Shown piece by piece: positions 42,252 to 51,161 of a DNA stretch of 64,000 bases (position 1 is the stretch's first letter; the number at the start of each line of letters is the position of its first letter). Both the position numbers and the translations under genes were made by a program. The notes beneath the pieces are model-generated. The model saw nothing but the letters and a program-made list of their open reading frames with translations. It ran no database searches and was not told the origin of the DNA. The stretch covers positions 322,569 to 386,568 of the forward strand of contig NZ_WXYN01000016.1 in assembly GCF_016881065.1 (NCBI RefSeq), in the 5' to 3' direction. This stretch comes from Planococcus soli (GTDB lineage: Bacteria; Bacillota; Bacilli; Bacillales_A; Planococcaceae).

Positions 42252-42333
42252 AACTTATCAGAATATATGCCCAATTCGATGTTTCTAGTCATAAGGTGGA
42301 TACTGTACATATTGATAATACTGTTCATAAAGT
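42252..42333 (-). promoter_or_regulatory. Presumed tctC control region with ATACTGT direct repeats
   Basis: The 82 nt between the regulator stop and the hairpin hold ATACTGT twice (42300-42306 and 42318-42324), exactly 18 nt apart, a layout that could hold a response-regulator dimer on one face of DNA. TATATTC and GATAAGT are possible -10 elements but no clear -35 is seen. Confidence 0.35.
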
Positions 42334-43011
42334 TCACGGGGCAGGGAAGTACCGTCTTTCGGGTCTTCCAATCGTGCCATAAAGCAATTCAGCCTTGGCT
42401 GTCTGGCCGGCTGTCAAGTGTTCGAGATAGCGGCGGGCGGTTGAACGGCTCATGCCGCAAGCAGCCCCCATTTCTTCGGCCGTTATCCCGGTTGATGAAT
42501 CATTCAACTTTTCTTTTATTTTAATCATGGTACTCGGATCGATTCCTTTTGGTGTAACAACTTGTTCCATATAAGGTTCATGATTTTTATTCCACAATTG
42601 CTCTATGGATTGCTCATTCAAAGAATCTGATTTTTCAAGAGATGCTCTTTTGGACTGATAGTCAAGAAGGCTTTTCTGAAAACGGTCGAAAGTGAGAGGC
42701 TTGAGCATATAATCGGAAACTCCGGCTCTAAAAGCTTTTTTGACAATGGCCGTTTCGGAGGCAGCTGTAATAAAGATGATATCGGATTCAGGGCTTTCCA
42801 GTTTTATATACGGCAAAAGGTCAGTACCTTTCATATCCGGCAGGAATACATCCAGTAAAATCAGCTGCGGTTTTAATACCTGTATCCAATCTTTCGCTTC
42901 ATCGCCATTATGTGCAGCACCTACTACTTGAAACCCTGGGATTCTCTCAATAAATCGCTTGTGTATATCTGCAATTCGCTTATCATCTTCAATAATTAGA
43001 ATTTCAATCAT
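42334..43011 (-). CDS. CitT/DctR-type response regulator
   Basis: 225 aa from the ATG at 43011 (GGAGG 8 nt upstream). Receiver domain with Asp54 (LILLDVFLPDM), Thr-Ala switch (IFITAAS) and YMLKPLTFDR. A linker leads to a C-terminal helix-turn-helix (ITAEEMGAACGMSRSTARRYLEHL) of the CitB family. It overlaps the kinase gene by 8 nt. It most likely activates tctCBA, transcribed next on the same strand, when the kinase senses an external carboxylate. Confidence 0.88.
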   Translation of the reverse strand: MIEILIIEDDKRIADIHKRFIERIPGFQVVGAAHNGDEAKDWIQVLKPQLILLDVFLPDMKGTDLLPYIKLESPESDIIFITAASETAIVKKAFRAGVSDYMLKPLTFDRFQKSLLDYQSKRASLEKSDSLNEQSIEQLWNKNHEPYMEQVVTPKGIDPSTMIKIKEKLNDSSTGITAEEMGAACGMSRSTARRYLEHLTAGQTAKAELLYGTIGRPERRYFPAP

Positions 43012-44596
43012 ATTCATTTCCTCCAGTCGGTATGGAAATAATAAACAGAGCACCGCCAAAATCGCCGTTTTCCATGGTTATTTCTCCTTGTAAATCGTGA
43101 ACATTTTCTTGAACTTTTACTAACCCATACCCGCGGTCATCGCCGTTTTTTGTGGAGATCCGTTCTTTAAAAAGAGTGGGCAGAATGGAAGGATCCAGTC
43201 CTTTTCCGGTATCTTCGACTTCAATTAAAATTTCATGGCCATTATCGACAAAAAGAAGTCTGACCAACCGTTCATGTTCAGGCAGGTATTCAACGGCCTC
43301 GAAGGCATTTGTTACAAGATTGCCAAGAATCGATACAAATAAACTTTTTTCAAGATAGGATGGAAGCTTTTCCAAGTAGCTGTCCTCATCGAGAAGAAAC
43401 TTCACTTTCAATTCCCGCGCCCTGTTAAAAAGGCCTATGACAATTCCGCCAAGCAACGGATCCTGCAGCCGATTTGCGATCAACTGAACAAGCGACTGCT
43501 GTTCTTTTGTTTCGTCATGAATGAGTTCCATCGCTTCATCGAGTGAATTCAATTGAATCAGTCCGGAAATAGTATAGAGGAAATTATGATGTTCATGAGT
43601 CTGCGAACGCAGTAAGTCGGCATATTGCCTAATTTGTGTCAGCTCATTGCGCAAACCATCCAAGTCTGACTGCAATCGGAAACTGGAAACCGCTCCAGCA
43701 ATTTCATTGTCAATAACAATGGGGATGCGGTTGACTATTGTTTTCTTGCCGCGGATTGTCATGGGACGATCGAATTGCTGTTCACCTGTCAACAGGACTT
43801 GAGGGAGCAAGGTATTGGGCAGAACTTCGTCAATCAACTTTCCAATCAGGCTTTTTTCTTTCGGCAAAGACAGAACTTCATAGGCGGACGCATTAGCCAT
43901 TGTGATTTCACCACTTTTGTTGACCATTATGATGCCTTCTCTTACAGATTCGATCAGTGTATTTCTTTCTATGAATAAACTTGCGATTTCTGCAGGTTCT
44001 AAACCAAATAATGTCTTTTTAATGCTTTTGGATAGAATCATTGAAGCGATTCCGCCAATAGCAATTGCAATTAACACAATAACTATAATAGAGTCTGCAT
44101 ACTGCAAAAAAATAGAAGTCATGTCTGTTTTCAAAAAGCCAACTGAAATAACACCGATTATATTATTTTGCTCATCAACTATAGGTGCTTTTCCTCGCAG
44201 AGCGGGACCCAAGGAACCGACTGCTTCTGAAATATAAGATTCGCCTTTCAAAATAGCACGTTCGTTATCGTCGCCGACCATTTTCTGGCCGATGCGATCT
44301 TCTAGGGGATGAGTGTAACGGATTCCTTCAGCGTTGCCGATAACAACATATTCAGCGCCTGTCTGATTTTGTACTTCATCAGCGATTGGTTGAAGTGAAG
44401 CATGAGGATCATCAACAGCAAAACCCTGCACTATATCTGGACGATCGGCAGTGGTGACAGCAATATTCAAAGCGCGTTTTCCCATTTGTTCTTCAATGGC
44501 TTCTGAAATCGTAAAATAAAACGACAACCCAGCCGAAATCATAATGAAGGCTACGAATAGGGCTCCATATAAAAAAATCCTTCGCTGCAAAGACAT
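43004..44596 (-). CDS. CitS/DcuS-type sensor histidine kinase
   Basis: 530 aa (start at 44596, or at 44611 five codons earlier; neither ribosome site is strong). First membrane helix (about 5-25), an extracellular single-Cache domain (about 30-160, with the RPDIVQGFAVDDP and VIGNAEGIRYTHP segments), second helix (about 170-190), a PAS domain (about 210-310), the DcuS/CitA H-box RSQTHEHHNFLYTISGLIQL, and an ATPase domain with N-box LGNLVTNAFEA and DTGKGLD. Members sense citrate, malate or fumarate directly in the Cache domain. It pairs with the downstream regulator. Confidence 0.9.
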   Translation of the reverse strand: MSLQRRIFLYGALFVAFIMISAGLSFYFTISEAIEEQMGKRALNIAVTTADRPDIVQGFAVDDPHASLQPIADEVQNQTGAEYVVIGNAEGIRYTHPLEDRIGQKMVGDDNERAILKGESYISEAVGSLGPALRGKAPIVDEQNNIIGVISVGFLKTDMTSIFLQYADSIIVIVLIAIAIGGIASMILSKSIKKTLFGLEPAEIASLFIERNTLIESVREGIIMVNKSGEITMANASAYEVLSLPKEKSLIGKLIDEVLPNTLLPQVLLTGEQQFDRPMTIRGKKTIVNRIPIVIDNEIAGAVSSFRLQSDLDGLRNELTQIRQYADLLRSQTHEHHNFLYTISGLIQLNSLDEAMELIHDETKEQQSLVQLIANRLQDPLLGGIVIGLFNRARELKVKFLLDEDSYLEKLPSYLEKSLFVSILGNLVTNAFEAVEYLPEHERLVRLLFVDNGHEILIEVEDTGKGLDPSILPTLFKERISTKNGDDRGYGLVKVQENVHDLQGEITMENGDFGGALFIISIPTGGNEYD

Positions 44597-44682
44597 CTTG
44601 ATATCACCCATTTCCAGTTCGTTGTCATAGTTAATGGGCTAATTATATAGTCATTGATATGAAAACTCCATGTTTTTAAGAA

Positions 44683-44715
44683 AAGAAAAAACGCAAAAGA
44701 TTTACTTTTGCGTCA
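44683..44715 (-). terminator. Terminator after the zinc-ribbon gene
   Basis: Minus strand ACGCAAAAG, loop TAAAT, CTTTTGCGT, then TTTTTC. The stop codon of the 46-aa gene lies in the loop region. Confidence 0.9.
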
Positions 44716-44842
44716 GTTCGTCTTGTTGTTCTTCGCAGTCAAAACAGACCAGTTCTCCATCAACATAAACTCCGTCGAGAAATCCATCACGGCAATAGAC
44801 GTCTTTTCCGCAATTGCTGCACGGACCGATGAGTTCACGCAT
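44702..44842 (-). CDS. 46-aa zinc-ribbon-like protein
   Basis: A very small gene with ATG at 44842, 8 nt inside the end of the TipAS regulator gene, AAGGG 7 nt upstream, and a terminator at its stop. The product has C8-x2-C11 and C33-x2-C36 (plus C17), the knuckle pair of a zinc ribbon, with acidic residues between and after. Overlap with the regulator and shared terminator suggest a joint role or simple co-expression. I do not recognise a named family. Confidence 0.75.
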   Translation of the reverse strand: MRELIGPCSNCGKDVYCRDGFLDGVYVDGELVCFDCEEQQDELTQK

Positions 44843-45695
44843 CCTTTAACCCTTCTGCGTAGACATGCATTGCCTCTTTCAAGTATTTAGCCAAGCCCTG
44901 GCCGTGCTGATCGATATTGTCAGCAAAACGGCTGTCTGAAGCATATAAGTCACCGAGGCCACGGAACATCTTCGGTGAACAGTCGTAGAATCGATTCAAC
45001 AGGGTGTAGTAAGCTTTCATTTCTTGTTGGACGGCATGCGTTTCTGGTGGAAGATGCATCAGCCTGGCGACTGTATTATAAATACGGTCGCCTTCACGGT
45101 TGATTTCTTCTAAATCTTCTTCTTCTTTTTCAGGTTTGACCGGCTCGCTAACTGCTGGAGCCGGTTCTTCGGATACAGCAGTTTCTACCGGAGCGACGGC
45201 GACAGCAACAGCAACAGCTGAATCGTCGCCGAAGATGTGTGCAGCCTGGGAAACTTCCGTCTGTTCAAGTATAGGTGTACTGATGCCGGTTTTTTGGTAT
45301 CTTGCAATCAGATCTTCAGCCTTGCTGCTGGTGAACGCGGAAAAACGTTCCGCATCTGTCACGCTTTGCAACCCTTGAAGTTCCAGCTGCGTGCGTTCTG
45401 CATTCTGGATCAGGTTTTCGATGCGCTGTTTTTTCTGTTCCAACAATTCGATGTGCTGAGACAATGCATACTCTCGATCAAAACCGTCAGCCACAAGTTC
45501 CTGTATTTTTTTTAACGAAAAGTCCAATTCTTTCAGGAATAAAATCTGCTGGAGCAATTTTAAATCTTCCCCATTGTAATAGCGGTAGCGGTTAGTTCCA
45601 ATATTTGATGGTTTCAATAAACCAATGCTGTCGTAGTGATGGAGAGTCCGTACACTGACGCCTGCTATTTTTGCTACTTCTTGTACTTTGTACAA
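44835..45695 (-). CDS. MerR-family regulator with TipAS-like effector domain
   Basis: 286 aa from the TTG at 45695, 8 nt after AGAGAGG, giving MYKVQEVAKIAGVSVRTLHHYD, the usual TipA/Mta beginning. A GTG three codons earlier overlaps the ribosome site. MerR DNA-binding domain (about 1-70), long dimer helix (about 72-115), then a TipAS-type ligand domain (about 125-286; NRFYDCSPKMFRGLGDLYASD, and GQGLAKYLKEAMHVYAEGL). About residues 155-200 hold an unusual Ala-Val repeat and Pro/Glu-rich insertion. TipAS domains bind bulky drugs, so this is probably a drug-responsive activator that controls its own promoter. Confidence 0.88.
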   Translation of the reverse strand: MYKVQEVAKIAGVSVRTLHHYDSIGLLKPSNIGTNRYRYYNGEDLKLLQQILFLKELDFSLKKIQELVADGFDREYALSQHIELLEQKKQRIENLIQNAERTQLELQGLQSVTDAERFSAFTSSKAEDLIARYQKTGISTPILEQTEVSQAAHIFGDDSAVAVAVAVAPVETAVSEEPAPAVSEPVKPEKEEEDLEEINREGDRIYNTVARLMHLPPETHAVQQEMKAYYTLLNRFYDCSPKMFRGLGDLYASDSRFADNIDQHGQGLAKYLKEAMHVYAEGLKDA

Positions 45696-45714
45696 TCTAA
45701 TCACCTCTCTCTTT

Positions 45715-45745
45715 AAAATACACTATAACGCACCGTCAGTGTCAA
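45715..45745 (-). promoter_or_regulatory. MerR-type promoter with 19-nt spacer and operator dyad
   Basis: Minus strand TTGACA (45740-45745), 19-nt spacer, TATTTT (45715-45720). The dyad ACACT-N13-AGTGT (45720-45742) fills the spacer. An overlong spacer with a central dyad is the hallmark of promoters activated by DNA distortion by MerR proteins, here by the TipAS-type regulator itself. Confidence 0.75.
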
Positions 45746-46158
45746 TAGTTTATGGAAAAAGACGCTAAAATGTATTGTTTTTGTCTCATAACAGTAAAAA
45801 TAAGTGGTTCTATAACCACTTCGGGTTCTTCAAAGTGAATGGATGCAGTTCTGCTTAATTTTCAATCTTTACAGGTAGAAATTAGGAGTCATCATTTTAA
45901 AACCGCCATCCCTGAACGCGCAATCTAAGAAATGGAGTGGATTGAAAGGAAGTCTTTGTTTTCCACCTGCATTTATAAATGATAAGAAGCAAGTTGGCAG
46001 ACAAAAATCACTAGCTCAACTGACATAAATGGCATGAGATTATTAACTGGTAAATAAAAACAGATAGTTCAGAAATCTTCAAAGACTTTCCGGACCATCT
46101 ATGGAATAATGGTAATAAAAGCGCTATCAAAATTTGGTGGAAGAAAGGGGCAAAAACC
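45746..46158. other. Intergenic region before the aldehyde dehydrogenase gene
   Basis: About 410 nt without a supportable gene on either strand. It holds one perfect inverted repeat, AAGTGGTT-CTAT-AACCACTT (45802-45821), with no T-run, so more likely an operator or processing stem than a terminator. Otherwise AT-rich. I see no riboswitch and no convincing promoter consensus. Confidence 0.4.
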
Positions 46159-47640
46159 ATGAAACTGACCAATTTTGTGAATGGGCAATGGCAGCAAGCC
46201 GAACAAGTGGAATTCAAATCTGTCTTGAATCCAGCAAATGGAGAAGAGCTGGCGCAGGTACAGATGTCAACCGCAGGAGATGTTGATCTGGCGGTAAAAG
46301 CGGCACGCGCAGCACAAAAAATATGGGCGAAAGTACCGGCACCTAGGCGTGCGGATTATTTATATGAAATTGGGCGCCTGATGAAAGAACGAAAAGAGCA
46401 ACTTGCTCAAGTGCTGACGAAAGAAATGGGGAAAGTCATTGAAGAGGGGCGCGGCGAGGTTCAGGAAGGTATAGACATGGCTTACTATATGGCGGGTGAG
46501 GGAAGGCGTTTGTTCGGTGAAACGACGCCATCGGAACTGGCCGACAAGTTTGCGATGAGCATCCGCTCTCCCATCGGTGTGGTGGGGCTTATCACCCCTT
46601 GGAACTTCCCCGTCGCTATAGCGACTTGGAAATCGTTTCCGGCAATAGTGGCAGGAAACACCTTTATTTGGAAACCCGCCACCGAAACGCCGATGATGGC
46701 CTATGAAATGGCAAAGATATTCAAAGAAGTCGGCCTTCCAGATGGAGTCGCCAATGTCGTCTTCGGTGCGGGTGCTGAAGTGGGTACTGCCTTGATTGAG
46801 CATCCGGATGTCCGTGTTATTTCATTTACCGGCTCAACAGAAACCGGCCGTAAAGTGGCTGAGGCGGGTGGACGAAACTTGAAAAAAGTGTCGCTCGAAA
46901 TGGGCGGCAAAAATGCGGTGATTGTCATGGATGATGCTGATTTGGATTTGGCAGTTGAAGGGATTCTCTGGAGTGCCTTTGGAACCGCTGGACAGCGCTG
47001 TACAGCCTGCAGCCGTGTTATTGCACATGCAGATATCAAAGTGGAACTGCAAAAACGTCTGCTCATGAAAATGGAAGCGTTGACGATTGGAGATGGAATG
47101 GATGAATCGGTCAAAGTAGGACCGGTCATCAACCGCAAAGCCCTTGAAAAAATTCATTCGTATATCGCAATCGGTAAAAAAGAAGGAGCAACACTGCTGG
47201 TTGGCGGCGAAATTTTGACAGGCGGCATTTACGACCAAGGAAACTATTACGCTCCGACATTGTTTACGGATGTGGCGCCAGACATGCGCATCGCCCAGGA
47301 AGAAATTTTTGGACCGGTCGTGTCCATTATCGAAGTAGCAAATTTTGAAAGAGCGATAGAAGTAAATAATGGCGTGATGTACGGTTTGTCCAGTTCAATT
47401 TATACAGCTGACGTCAATCGGGCATTTAAAGCGCAGCGCGATTTGGATACCGGAATCGTCTATATAAATGCAGGGACGACAGGGGCCGAAATTCATCTTC
47501 CCTTCGGCGGAACAAAAGGCACGGGCAACGGCCATCGCGATTCAGGTGTTGCGGCACTGGATGTCTTTACTGAATGGAAGAGTGTTTATGTCGACTACAG
47601 TGGGAAATTGCAGCGTGCCCAGATCGATAATGAAACTTAA
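46159..47640 (+). CDS. NAD(P)-dependent aldehyde dehydrogenase
   Basis: 493 aa of the usual ALDH length. Catalytic Cys281 (GTAGQRCTACSR) and general base Glu247 (SLEMGGKN), plus the cofactor motif ITPWNFPVAIATWK (about 145-158) and ISFTGSTETGRK. It oxidises an aldehyde to the acid. The next gene, 21 nt downstream, resembles lysine 6-dehydrogenase, so the natural substrate may be 2-aminoadipate 6-semialdehyde, giving 2-aminoadipate. This assignment rests on the neighbour. AAGAAAGGGG ribosome site. Confidence 0.88.
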   Translation: MKLTNFVNGQWQQAEQVEFKSVLNPANGEELAQVQMSTAGDVDLAVKAARAAQKIWAKVPAPRRADYLYEIGRLMKERKEQLAQVLTKEMGKVIEEGRGEVQEGIDMAYYMAGEGRRLFGETTPSELADKFAMSIRSPIGVVGLITPWNFPVAIATWKSFPAIVAGNTFIWKPATETPMMAYEMAKIFKEVGLPDGVANVVFGAGAEVGTALIEHPDVRVISFTGSTETGRKVAEAGGRNLKKVSLEMGGKNAVIVMDDADLDLAVEGILWSAFGTAGQRCTACSRVIAHADIKVELQKRLLMKMEALTIGDGMDESVKVGPVINRKALEKIHSYIAIGKKEGATLLVGGEILTGGIYDQGNYYAPTLFTDVAPDMRIAQEEIFGPVVSIIEVANFERAIEVNNGVMYGLSSSIYTADVNRAFKAQRDLDTGIVYINAGTTGAEIHLPFGGTKGTGNGHRDSGVAALDVFTEWKSVYVDYSGKLQRAQIDNET

Positions 47641-47661
47641 TGGCGAAAGGGGATGTGGAAG

Positions 47662-48828
47662 ATGAAAATCGTCGTATTAGGTGCTGGTTTGATGGGAAAA
47701 CAGGCGGCACGCGACCTGGTTGCAGATGATGCTGTTGAACAGGTCTTTTTAGCGGACCGTAATATCATTCCGACCCAGCTTTTCAAGGAGCAGCTCGGCA
47801 GCAGCAAGCTGGAAGTGCTGGAGTTGGATGCCAGCGATGATCAGGCATTGGCAGCAGCTATTTCGAAAGGGGACATTGTCATCAATGCCCTGTTCTATAC
47901 TTTCAATGAAAAAGTGGCCGCCATTGCGCTCGAGTGCGGCGTCCATGCATTGGATTTGGGCGGACATATCGGAGGTGCGACAGAAGCGGTGCTTGACATG
48001 CATGAACAAGCGCAGCAAAAAGGCGTCACATTGATTCCTGACTTGGGCGTAGCGCCAGGGATGATTAATATCCTTACAGGATACGGCGCCAGCAAGCTCG
48101 ATCAAGTATCTGACATTAGGTTATTTGTCGGCGGCATTCCTGTCCACCCTGAACCTCCGCTGGAATATAATCATGTTTTTTCACTGGAAGGCGTTTTTGA
48201 TCATTACACCGACAAATCACATGTGATTCGCGGCGGCAGGCTGCTGGAGGTTGAATCTTTATCCGAAATCGAGCATGTGGAATTCGAAGATTTCGGTGAA
48301 CTGGAAGCTTTCCATACTTCAGGCGGGACATCGACTTTGACAGATACTTTCAGCGATGTGAATTCATTGGAGTACAAAACCTTACGCTATAAAGGCCACG
48401 CTGAAAAGTTCAGGCTGTTGGTGGACCTGGGCTTTACAGACCGGACAAAAAAGGTGGAAGTGGACGGACATGAAGTCAAGCTCCGCTCAGTGTTAAAAGC
48501 GGTGCTTGAACCGATAACGGAACTGGGTGACAAGCAGGATGCCATCGTTTTGCGGGTGTTTGTAACGGGTGTGAAAGCAGGAGAAGAAATCAGTTATGAA
48601 TACAATATGGTGACCGTGAAAGATCCTGCCACAGGTGTCACAGCAATGGCGCAGGCGACCGCTTACACCATTTCTGTTGTGGCGCAGATGATTGGCAAGG
48701 GAACGATCGACAAGCGGGGCGCCTATCCTCCAGAAATGATCGTGCCCGGGGAGGAATATATAGCAGAGATGGCAAGACGCGGGGTCGATATTAAAGAAAC
48801 GATCCACCGTTCTGCTTTGCAAAACTAG
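47662..48828 (+). CDS. Saccharopine-dehydrogenase-family protein (lysine 6-dehydrogenase-like)
   Basis: 388 aa from the ATG at 47662, 9 nt after AAAGGGG. An ATG three codons upstream abuts that site. Rossmann motif [16 protein letters not shown] at the N-terminus, then DLGGHIGG and [15 protein letters not shown], which are shared by saccharopine dehydrogenase-type enzymes and by the NAD-dependent lysine 6-dehydrogenase of Geobacillus (similar length). With the upstream aldehyde dehydrogenase it could convert lysine to 2-aminoadipate. Other amino-acid oxidations are possible. Confidence 0.8.
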   Translation: MKIVVLGAGLMGKQAARDLVADDAVEQVFLADRNIIPTQLFKEQLGSSKLEVLELDASDDQALAAAISKGDIVINALFYTFNEKVAAIALECGVHALDLGGHIGGATEAVLDMHEQAQQKGVTLIPDLGVAPGMINILTGYGASKLDQVSDIRLFVGGIPVHPEPPLEYNHVFSLEGVFDHYTDKSHVIRGGRLLEVESLSEIEHVEFEDFGELEAFHTSGGTSTLTDTFSDVNSLEYKTLRYKGHAEKFRLLVDLGFTDRTKKVEVDGHEVKLRSVLKAVLEPITELGDKQDAIVLRVFVTGVKAGEEISYEYNMVTVKDPATGVTAMAQATAYTISVVAQMIGKGTIDKRGAYPPEMIVPGEEYIAEMARRGVDIKETIHRSALQN

Positions 48829-48848
48829 AGCATTGTCTCTAAAAAGTA

Positions 48849-48886
48849 AAAAAAGGATGGCTCCGACAGGAACCATCCTTTTTGCC
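48849..48886. terminator. Bidirectional terminator
   Basis: AAAAAGGATGG-TCC, loop GACA, GGA-CCATCCTTTTT with one mismatch, between convergent genes. Confidence 0.9.
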
Positions 48887-48888
48887 GT

Positions 48889-49800
48889 TTAAATCAATTC
48901 TTCCACTTTTTTTGGAACGAGCATTTTCAACCTGCGTGGTTCAATCTCGATCTCCAAGGGAGTCTTCAAGTAGATTTCACCGTCGGTATCAACATCCAGC
49001 TCTTCATCGGTTTTGATGGAAATGGACCGGCCCTGATAATGGGTGATGTGTTCCAGTTCTTCTGTTGCAATCTCGGGCTGGGACAGTGAAAACCATTCCC
49101 GCAACGCAGCCAGTGAAGACGTTTGAATGATAAACAAATCCAACAGGCCATCTGCCGGGTCGATGGTCGATAGCGGGAAATTGTGGGTGCCGATCGATTT
49201 GCCGTTCATGACAAGCACCAGTACGCCTTCTTCAGCATAGCTGATGCCATCGATTTTCAAATAGACCGGGAATGGAGTCGCCTGCCGCATGGATTGCAGC
49301 GCGCTCATAAAGTAACTGAGTTTCCCATATCGGTCTTTAAGATGAGGATCGATATTGGAAGAGGCATCAGTAATCAGGCCAATTCCTGCAAAGTTAAGAA
49401 ACGAACCGCCATTGATTTTACCTGTATCGATTTCTTTGATTTCGCCGTTGACGAGTTCGGACGACGCCAAATCCAAGTCCAACGGAATGTTCAAAGTGCG
49501 TGCAAAATCGTTGCAGGTGCCGCTCGGTATAATAGCGATTGGCGGAGCTGCCGGGAGGCTGGACAATGCACGGACTGCAGCATGTACAGTCCCGTCACCA
49601 CCGGCAATAAATAAAATATCGGCATACGTTGCGGCGGTTTGGCAAGCATTTTCGAATTCTTCGGGCGAAGCGGTTTGGATCAGCTCAAGTGACTTGGATG
49701 CTTCGGCCAAATGGGGAACAGCAAGCTTCAGGACTGCGTCTATCGTAGACGCTCCGGCATTGCCGTTATACAATAATACGGAACGATTGAACTTAGGCAT
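48889..49800 (-). CDS. YegS/DgkB-family lipid kinase
   Basis: 303 aa from the ATG at 49800 (GGAGGG 9 nt upstream). The frame is open far upstream but has no start signals there. The DAGK catalytic motif FIAGGDGTVHAAV (about 65-77), IIPSGTCNDFARTL (about 93-106) and the later DPADGLLDLFII identify the diacylglycerol-kinase-like fold. B. subtilis DgkB recycles diacylglycerol from lipoteichoic acid synthesis. Whether this copy is that enzyme or a paralogue (YtlR/BmrU type) is not clear. Confidence 0.85.
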   Translation of the reverse strand: MPKFNRSVLLYNGNAGASTIDAVLKLAVPHLAEASKSLELIQTASPEEFENACQTAATYADILFIAGGDGTVHAAVRALSSLPAAPPIAIIPSGTCNDFARTLNIPLDLDLASSELVNGEIKEIDTGKINGGSFLNFAGIGLITDASSNIDPHLKDRYGKLSYFMSALQSMRQATPFPVYLKIDGISYAEEGVLVLVMNGKSIGTHNFPLSTIDPADGLLDLFIIQTSSLAALREWFSLSQPEIATEELEHITHYQGRSISIKTDEELDVDTDGEIYLKTPLEIEIEPRRLKMLVPKKVEELI

Positions 49801-49910
49801 TTTGTGTGCCCTCCTGTAACTTCTATTTACTTCTACAATTCCACTAACGGTAATTCTGTAAACAATCGAAACCAGCGTAATAACTGGACTAACATAAATG
49901 AGGTGTCGTT

Positions 49911-51092
49911 GTGACAAAAAAATTGTATTATCAAGATTCTGAGATTTCGAAAGCTCCTGTGCAAGTGCTTCAAAGTGCAAAAGATGGCAAAGGCTCTTAT
50001 GCCATCCTGGATCAAAGCTGCTTCTATCCTGAAGGAGGAGGGCAGCCAGCGGATACTGGAAAAATCGGGCCGGCAAAAGTAGTGGATGTCCAGACTGTTG
50101 AAGGCGAGATGCGACATTATACAGATACCCTGCTGCCCCAAGAAAGTTTTTCCGCGCAAGTGGATTGGCCCAAAAGATGGGATCATATGCAGCAGCATGC
50201 AGGCCAGCATCTGTTGAGTGCTTTGTTGGAAGATATGTACGGCTTTAAGACCCAAAGTTTTCACTTGGGGCAAGAACGGGTGTCCATCGATTTGGACTTG
50301 GATACTGCAACAAAAGCCCAGCTGAAAGATGTTGAAAATCGGGCAAATCAGCTGATCAGCCAACGCCTGGCCATTTCGACTCGCTGGGTTACTGATAAGG
50401 AGACGAATGCGCTCCAGCTGAGAAAACCCCCAGCAGTTGCAGGGGCTATCCGCCTGGTGGAAATCGACGGCATTGACTTGAATGCCTGTGGAGGTACTCA
50501 TCCAAAGAATACAGCAGATATCGGCTTATTGAAAATTATTTCTACGGAAAAAGCAAAAGGCGGCATGCGGGTCTATTTTTTGTGCGGCATCCGGGCCTTG
50601 GAACATTTTAACTTTCTGATGGAAACCACGGATAATTTGGTCGTCCAATTGAATGCGCCAGCTGATGAATTGCCGAAAGCTGCCAAAGCCTTGTTGGCTG
50701 AAAAAGCAGCGGCCGATAAAACGATCAAAAATCTTCAGGAACAAGTGTTAACTTTCGAAGCCGCAGCGATATTCCCGGAAAATAGTGTAGTGGAACGAGT
50801 TTTCGAAGGGCGTCCAATCAAGGAGCTGCAGCAGCTTGCCCGTCTAGTGATTGGTCAGCATGCCTCAGTGACCTTGCTGTTCATTAGTGTCTCAGAAGGC
50901 GATATGCGGTTGGTATGCGCCAAAGGCGACCAGGCACCAGGAGATATGCGTGAAGTGCTGAAAGGGCTTCTGGCATTGACTGAAGGCAAAGGCGGAGGGA
51001 ACGCCCAATTTGCTCAGGGAGGCGGCAGGACCGGGAAAGCTCCGGAAGCATTTCAAGAGGTCTTTCGGGAAACTTTAAAAAAATTCAAGTAA
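49911..51092 (+). CDS. Alanyl-tRNA editing protein AlaX (long form with DHHA1)
   Basis: 393 aa. An AlaX hydrolyses mischarged Ser-tRNA(Ala). The editing-domain zinc ligands are H96/H100 in QQHAGQHLL and C193/H197 in NACGGTHPK. The N-terminal QSCFYPEGGGQPAD segment is typical. Residues about 255-393 form a coiled linker and a DHHA1 domain with the GGGR-like AQGGGRTGK tail, as in the C-terminus of AlaRS. GTG start at 49911 behind GAGGTG. It has no catalytic aminoacylation domain. Confidence 0.92.
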   Translation: MTKKLYYQDSEISKAPVQVLQSAKDGKGSYAILDQSCFYPEGGGQPADTGKIGPAKVVDVQTVEGEMRHYTDTLLPQESFSAQVDWPKRWDHMQQHAGQHLLSALLEDMYGFKTQSFHLGQERVSIDLDLDTATKAQLKDVENRANQLISQRLAISTRWVTDKETNALQLRKPPAVAGAIRLVEIDGIDLNACGGTHPKNTADIGLLKIISTEKAKGGMRVYFLCGIRALEHFNFLMETTDNLVVQLNAPADELPKAAKALLAEKAAADKTIKNLQEQVLTFEAAAIFPENSVVERVFEGRPIKELQQLARLVIGQHASVTLLFISVSEGDMRLVCAKGDQAPGDMREVLKGLLALTEGKGGGNAQFAQGGGRTGKAPEAFQEVFRETLKKFK

Positions 51093-51161
51093 ATGCTTGT
51101 AACTTTTCGGTTGCTTCTGGGTCTAATGGGGAAAGGGATGTCTGAAAGGGCGTGAAGCATC

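Noticed and set aside
45802-45821. Inverted repeat AAGTGGTT-CTAT-AACCACTT as a terminator
   Set aside because: No T-run follows on either strand. Noted only as a possible operator.
49801-50076. 92-codon N-terminal extension of the lipid kinase
   Set aside because: It overlaps the divergent AlaX gene on the other strand and precedes a clear GGAGGG ribosome site and typical MPKFNRSVLLYNG start.
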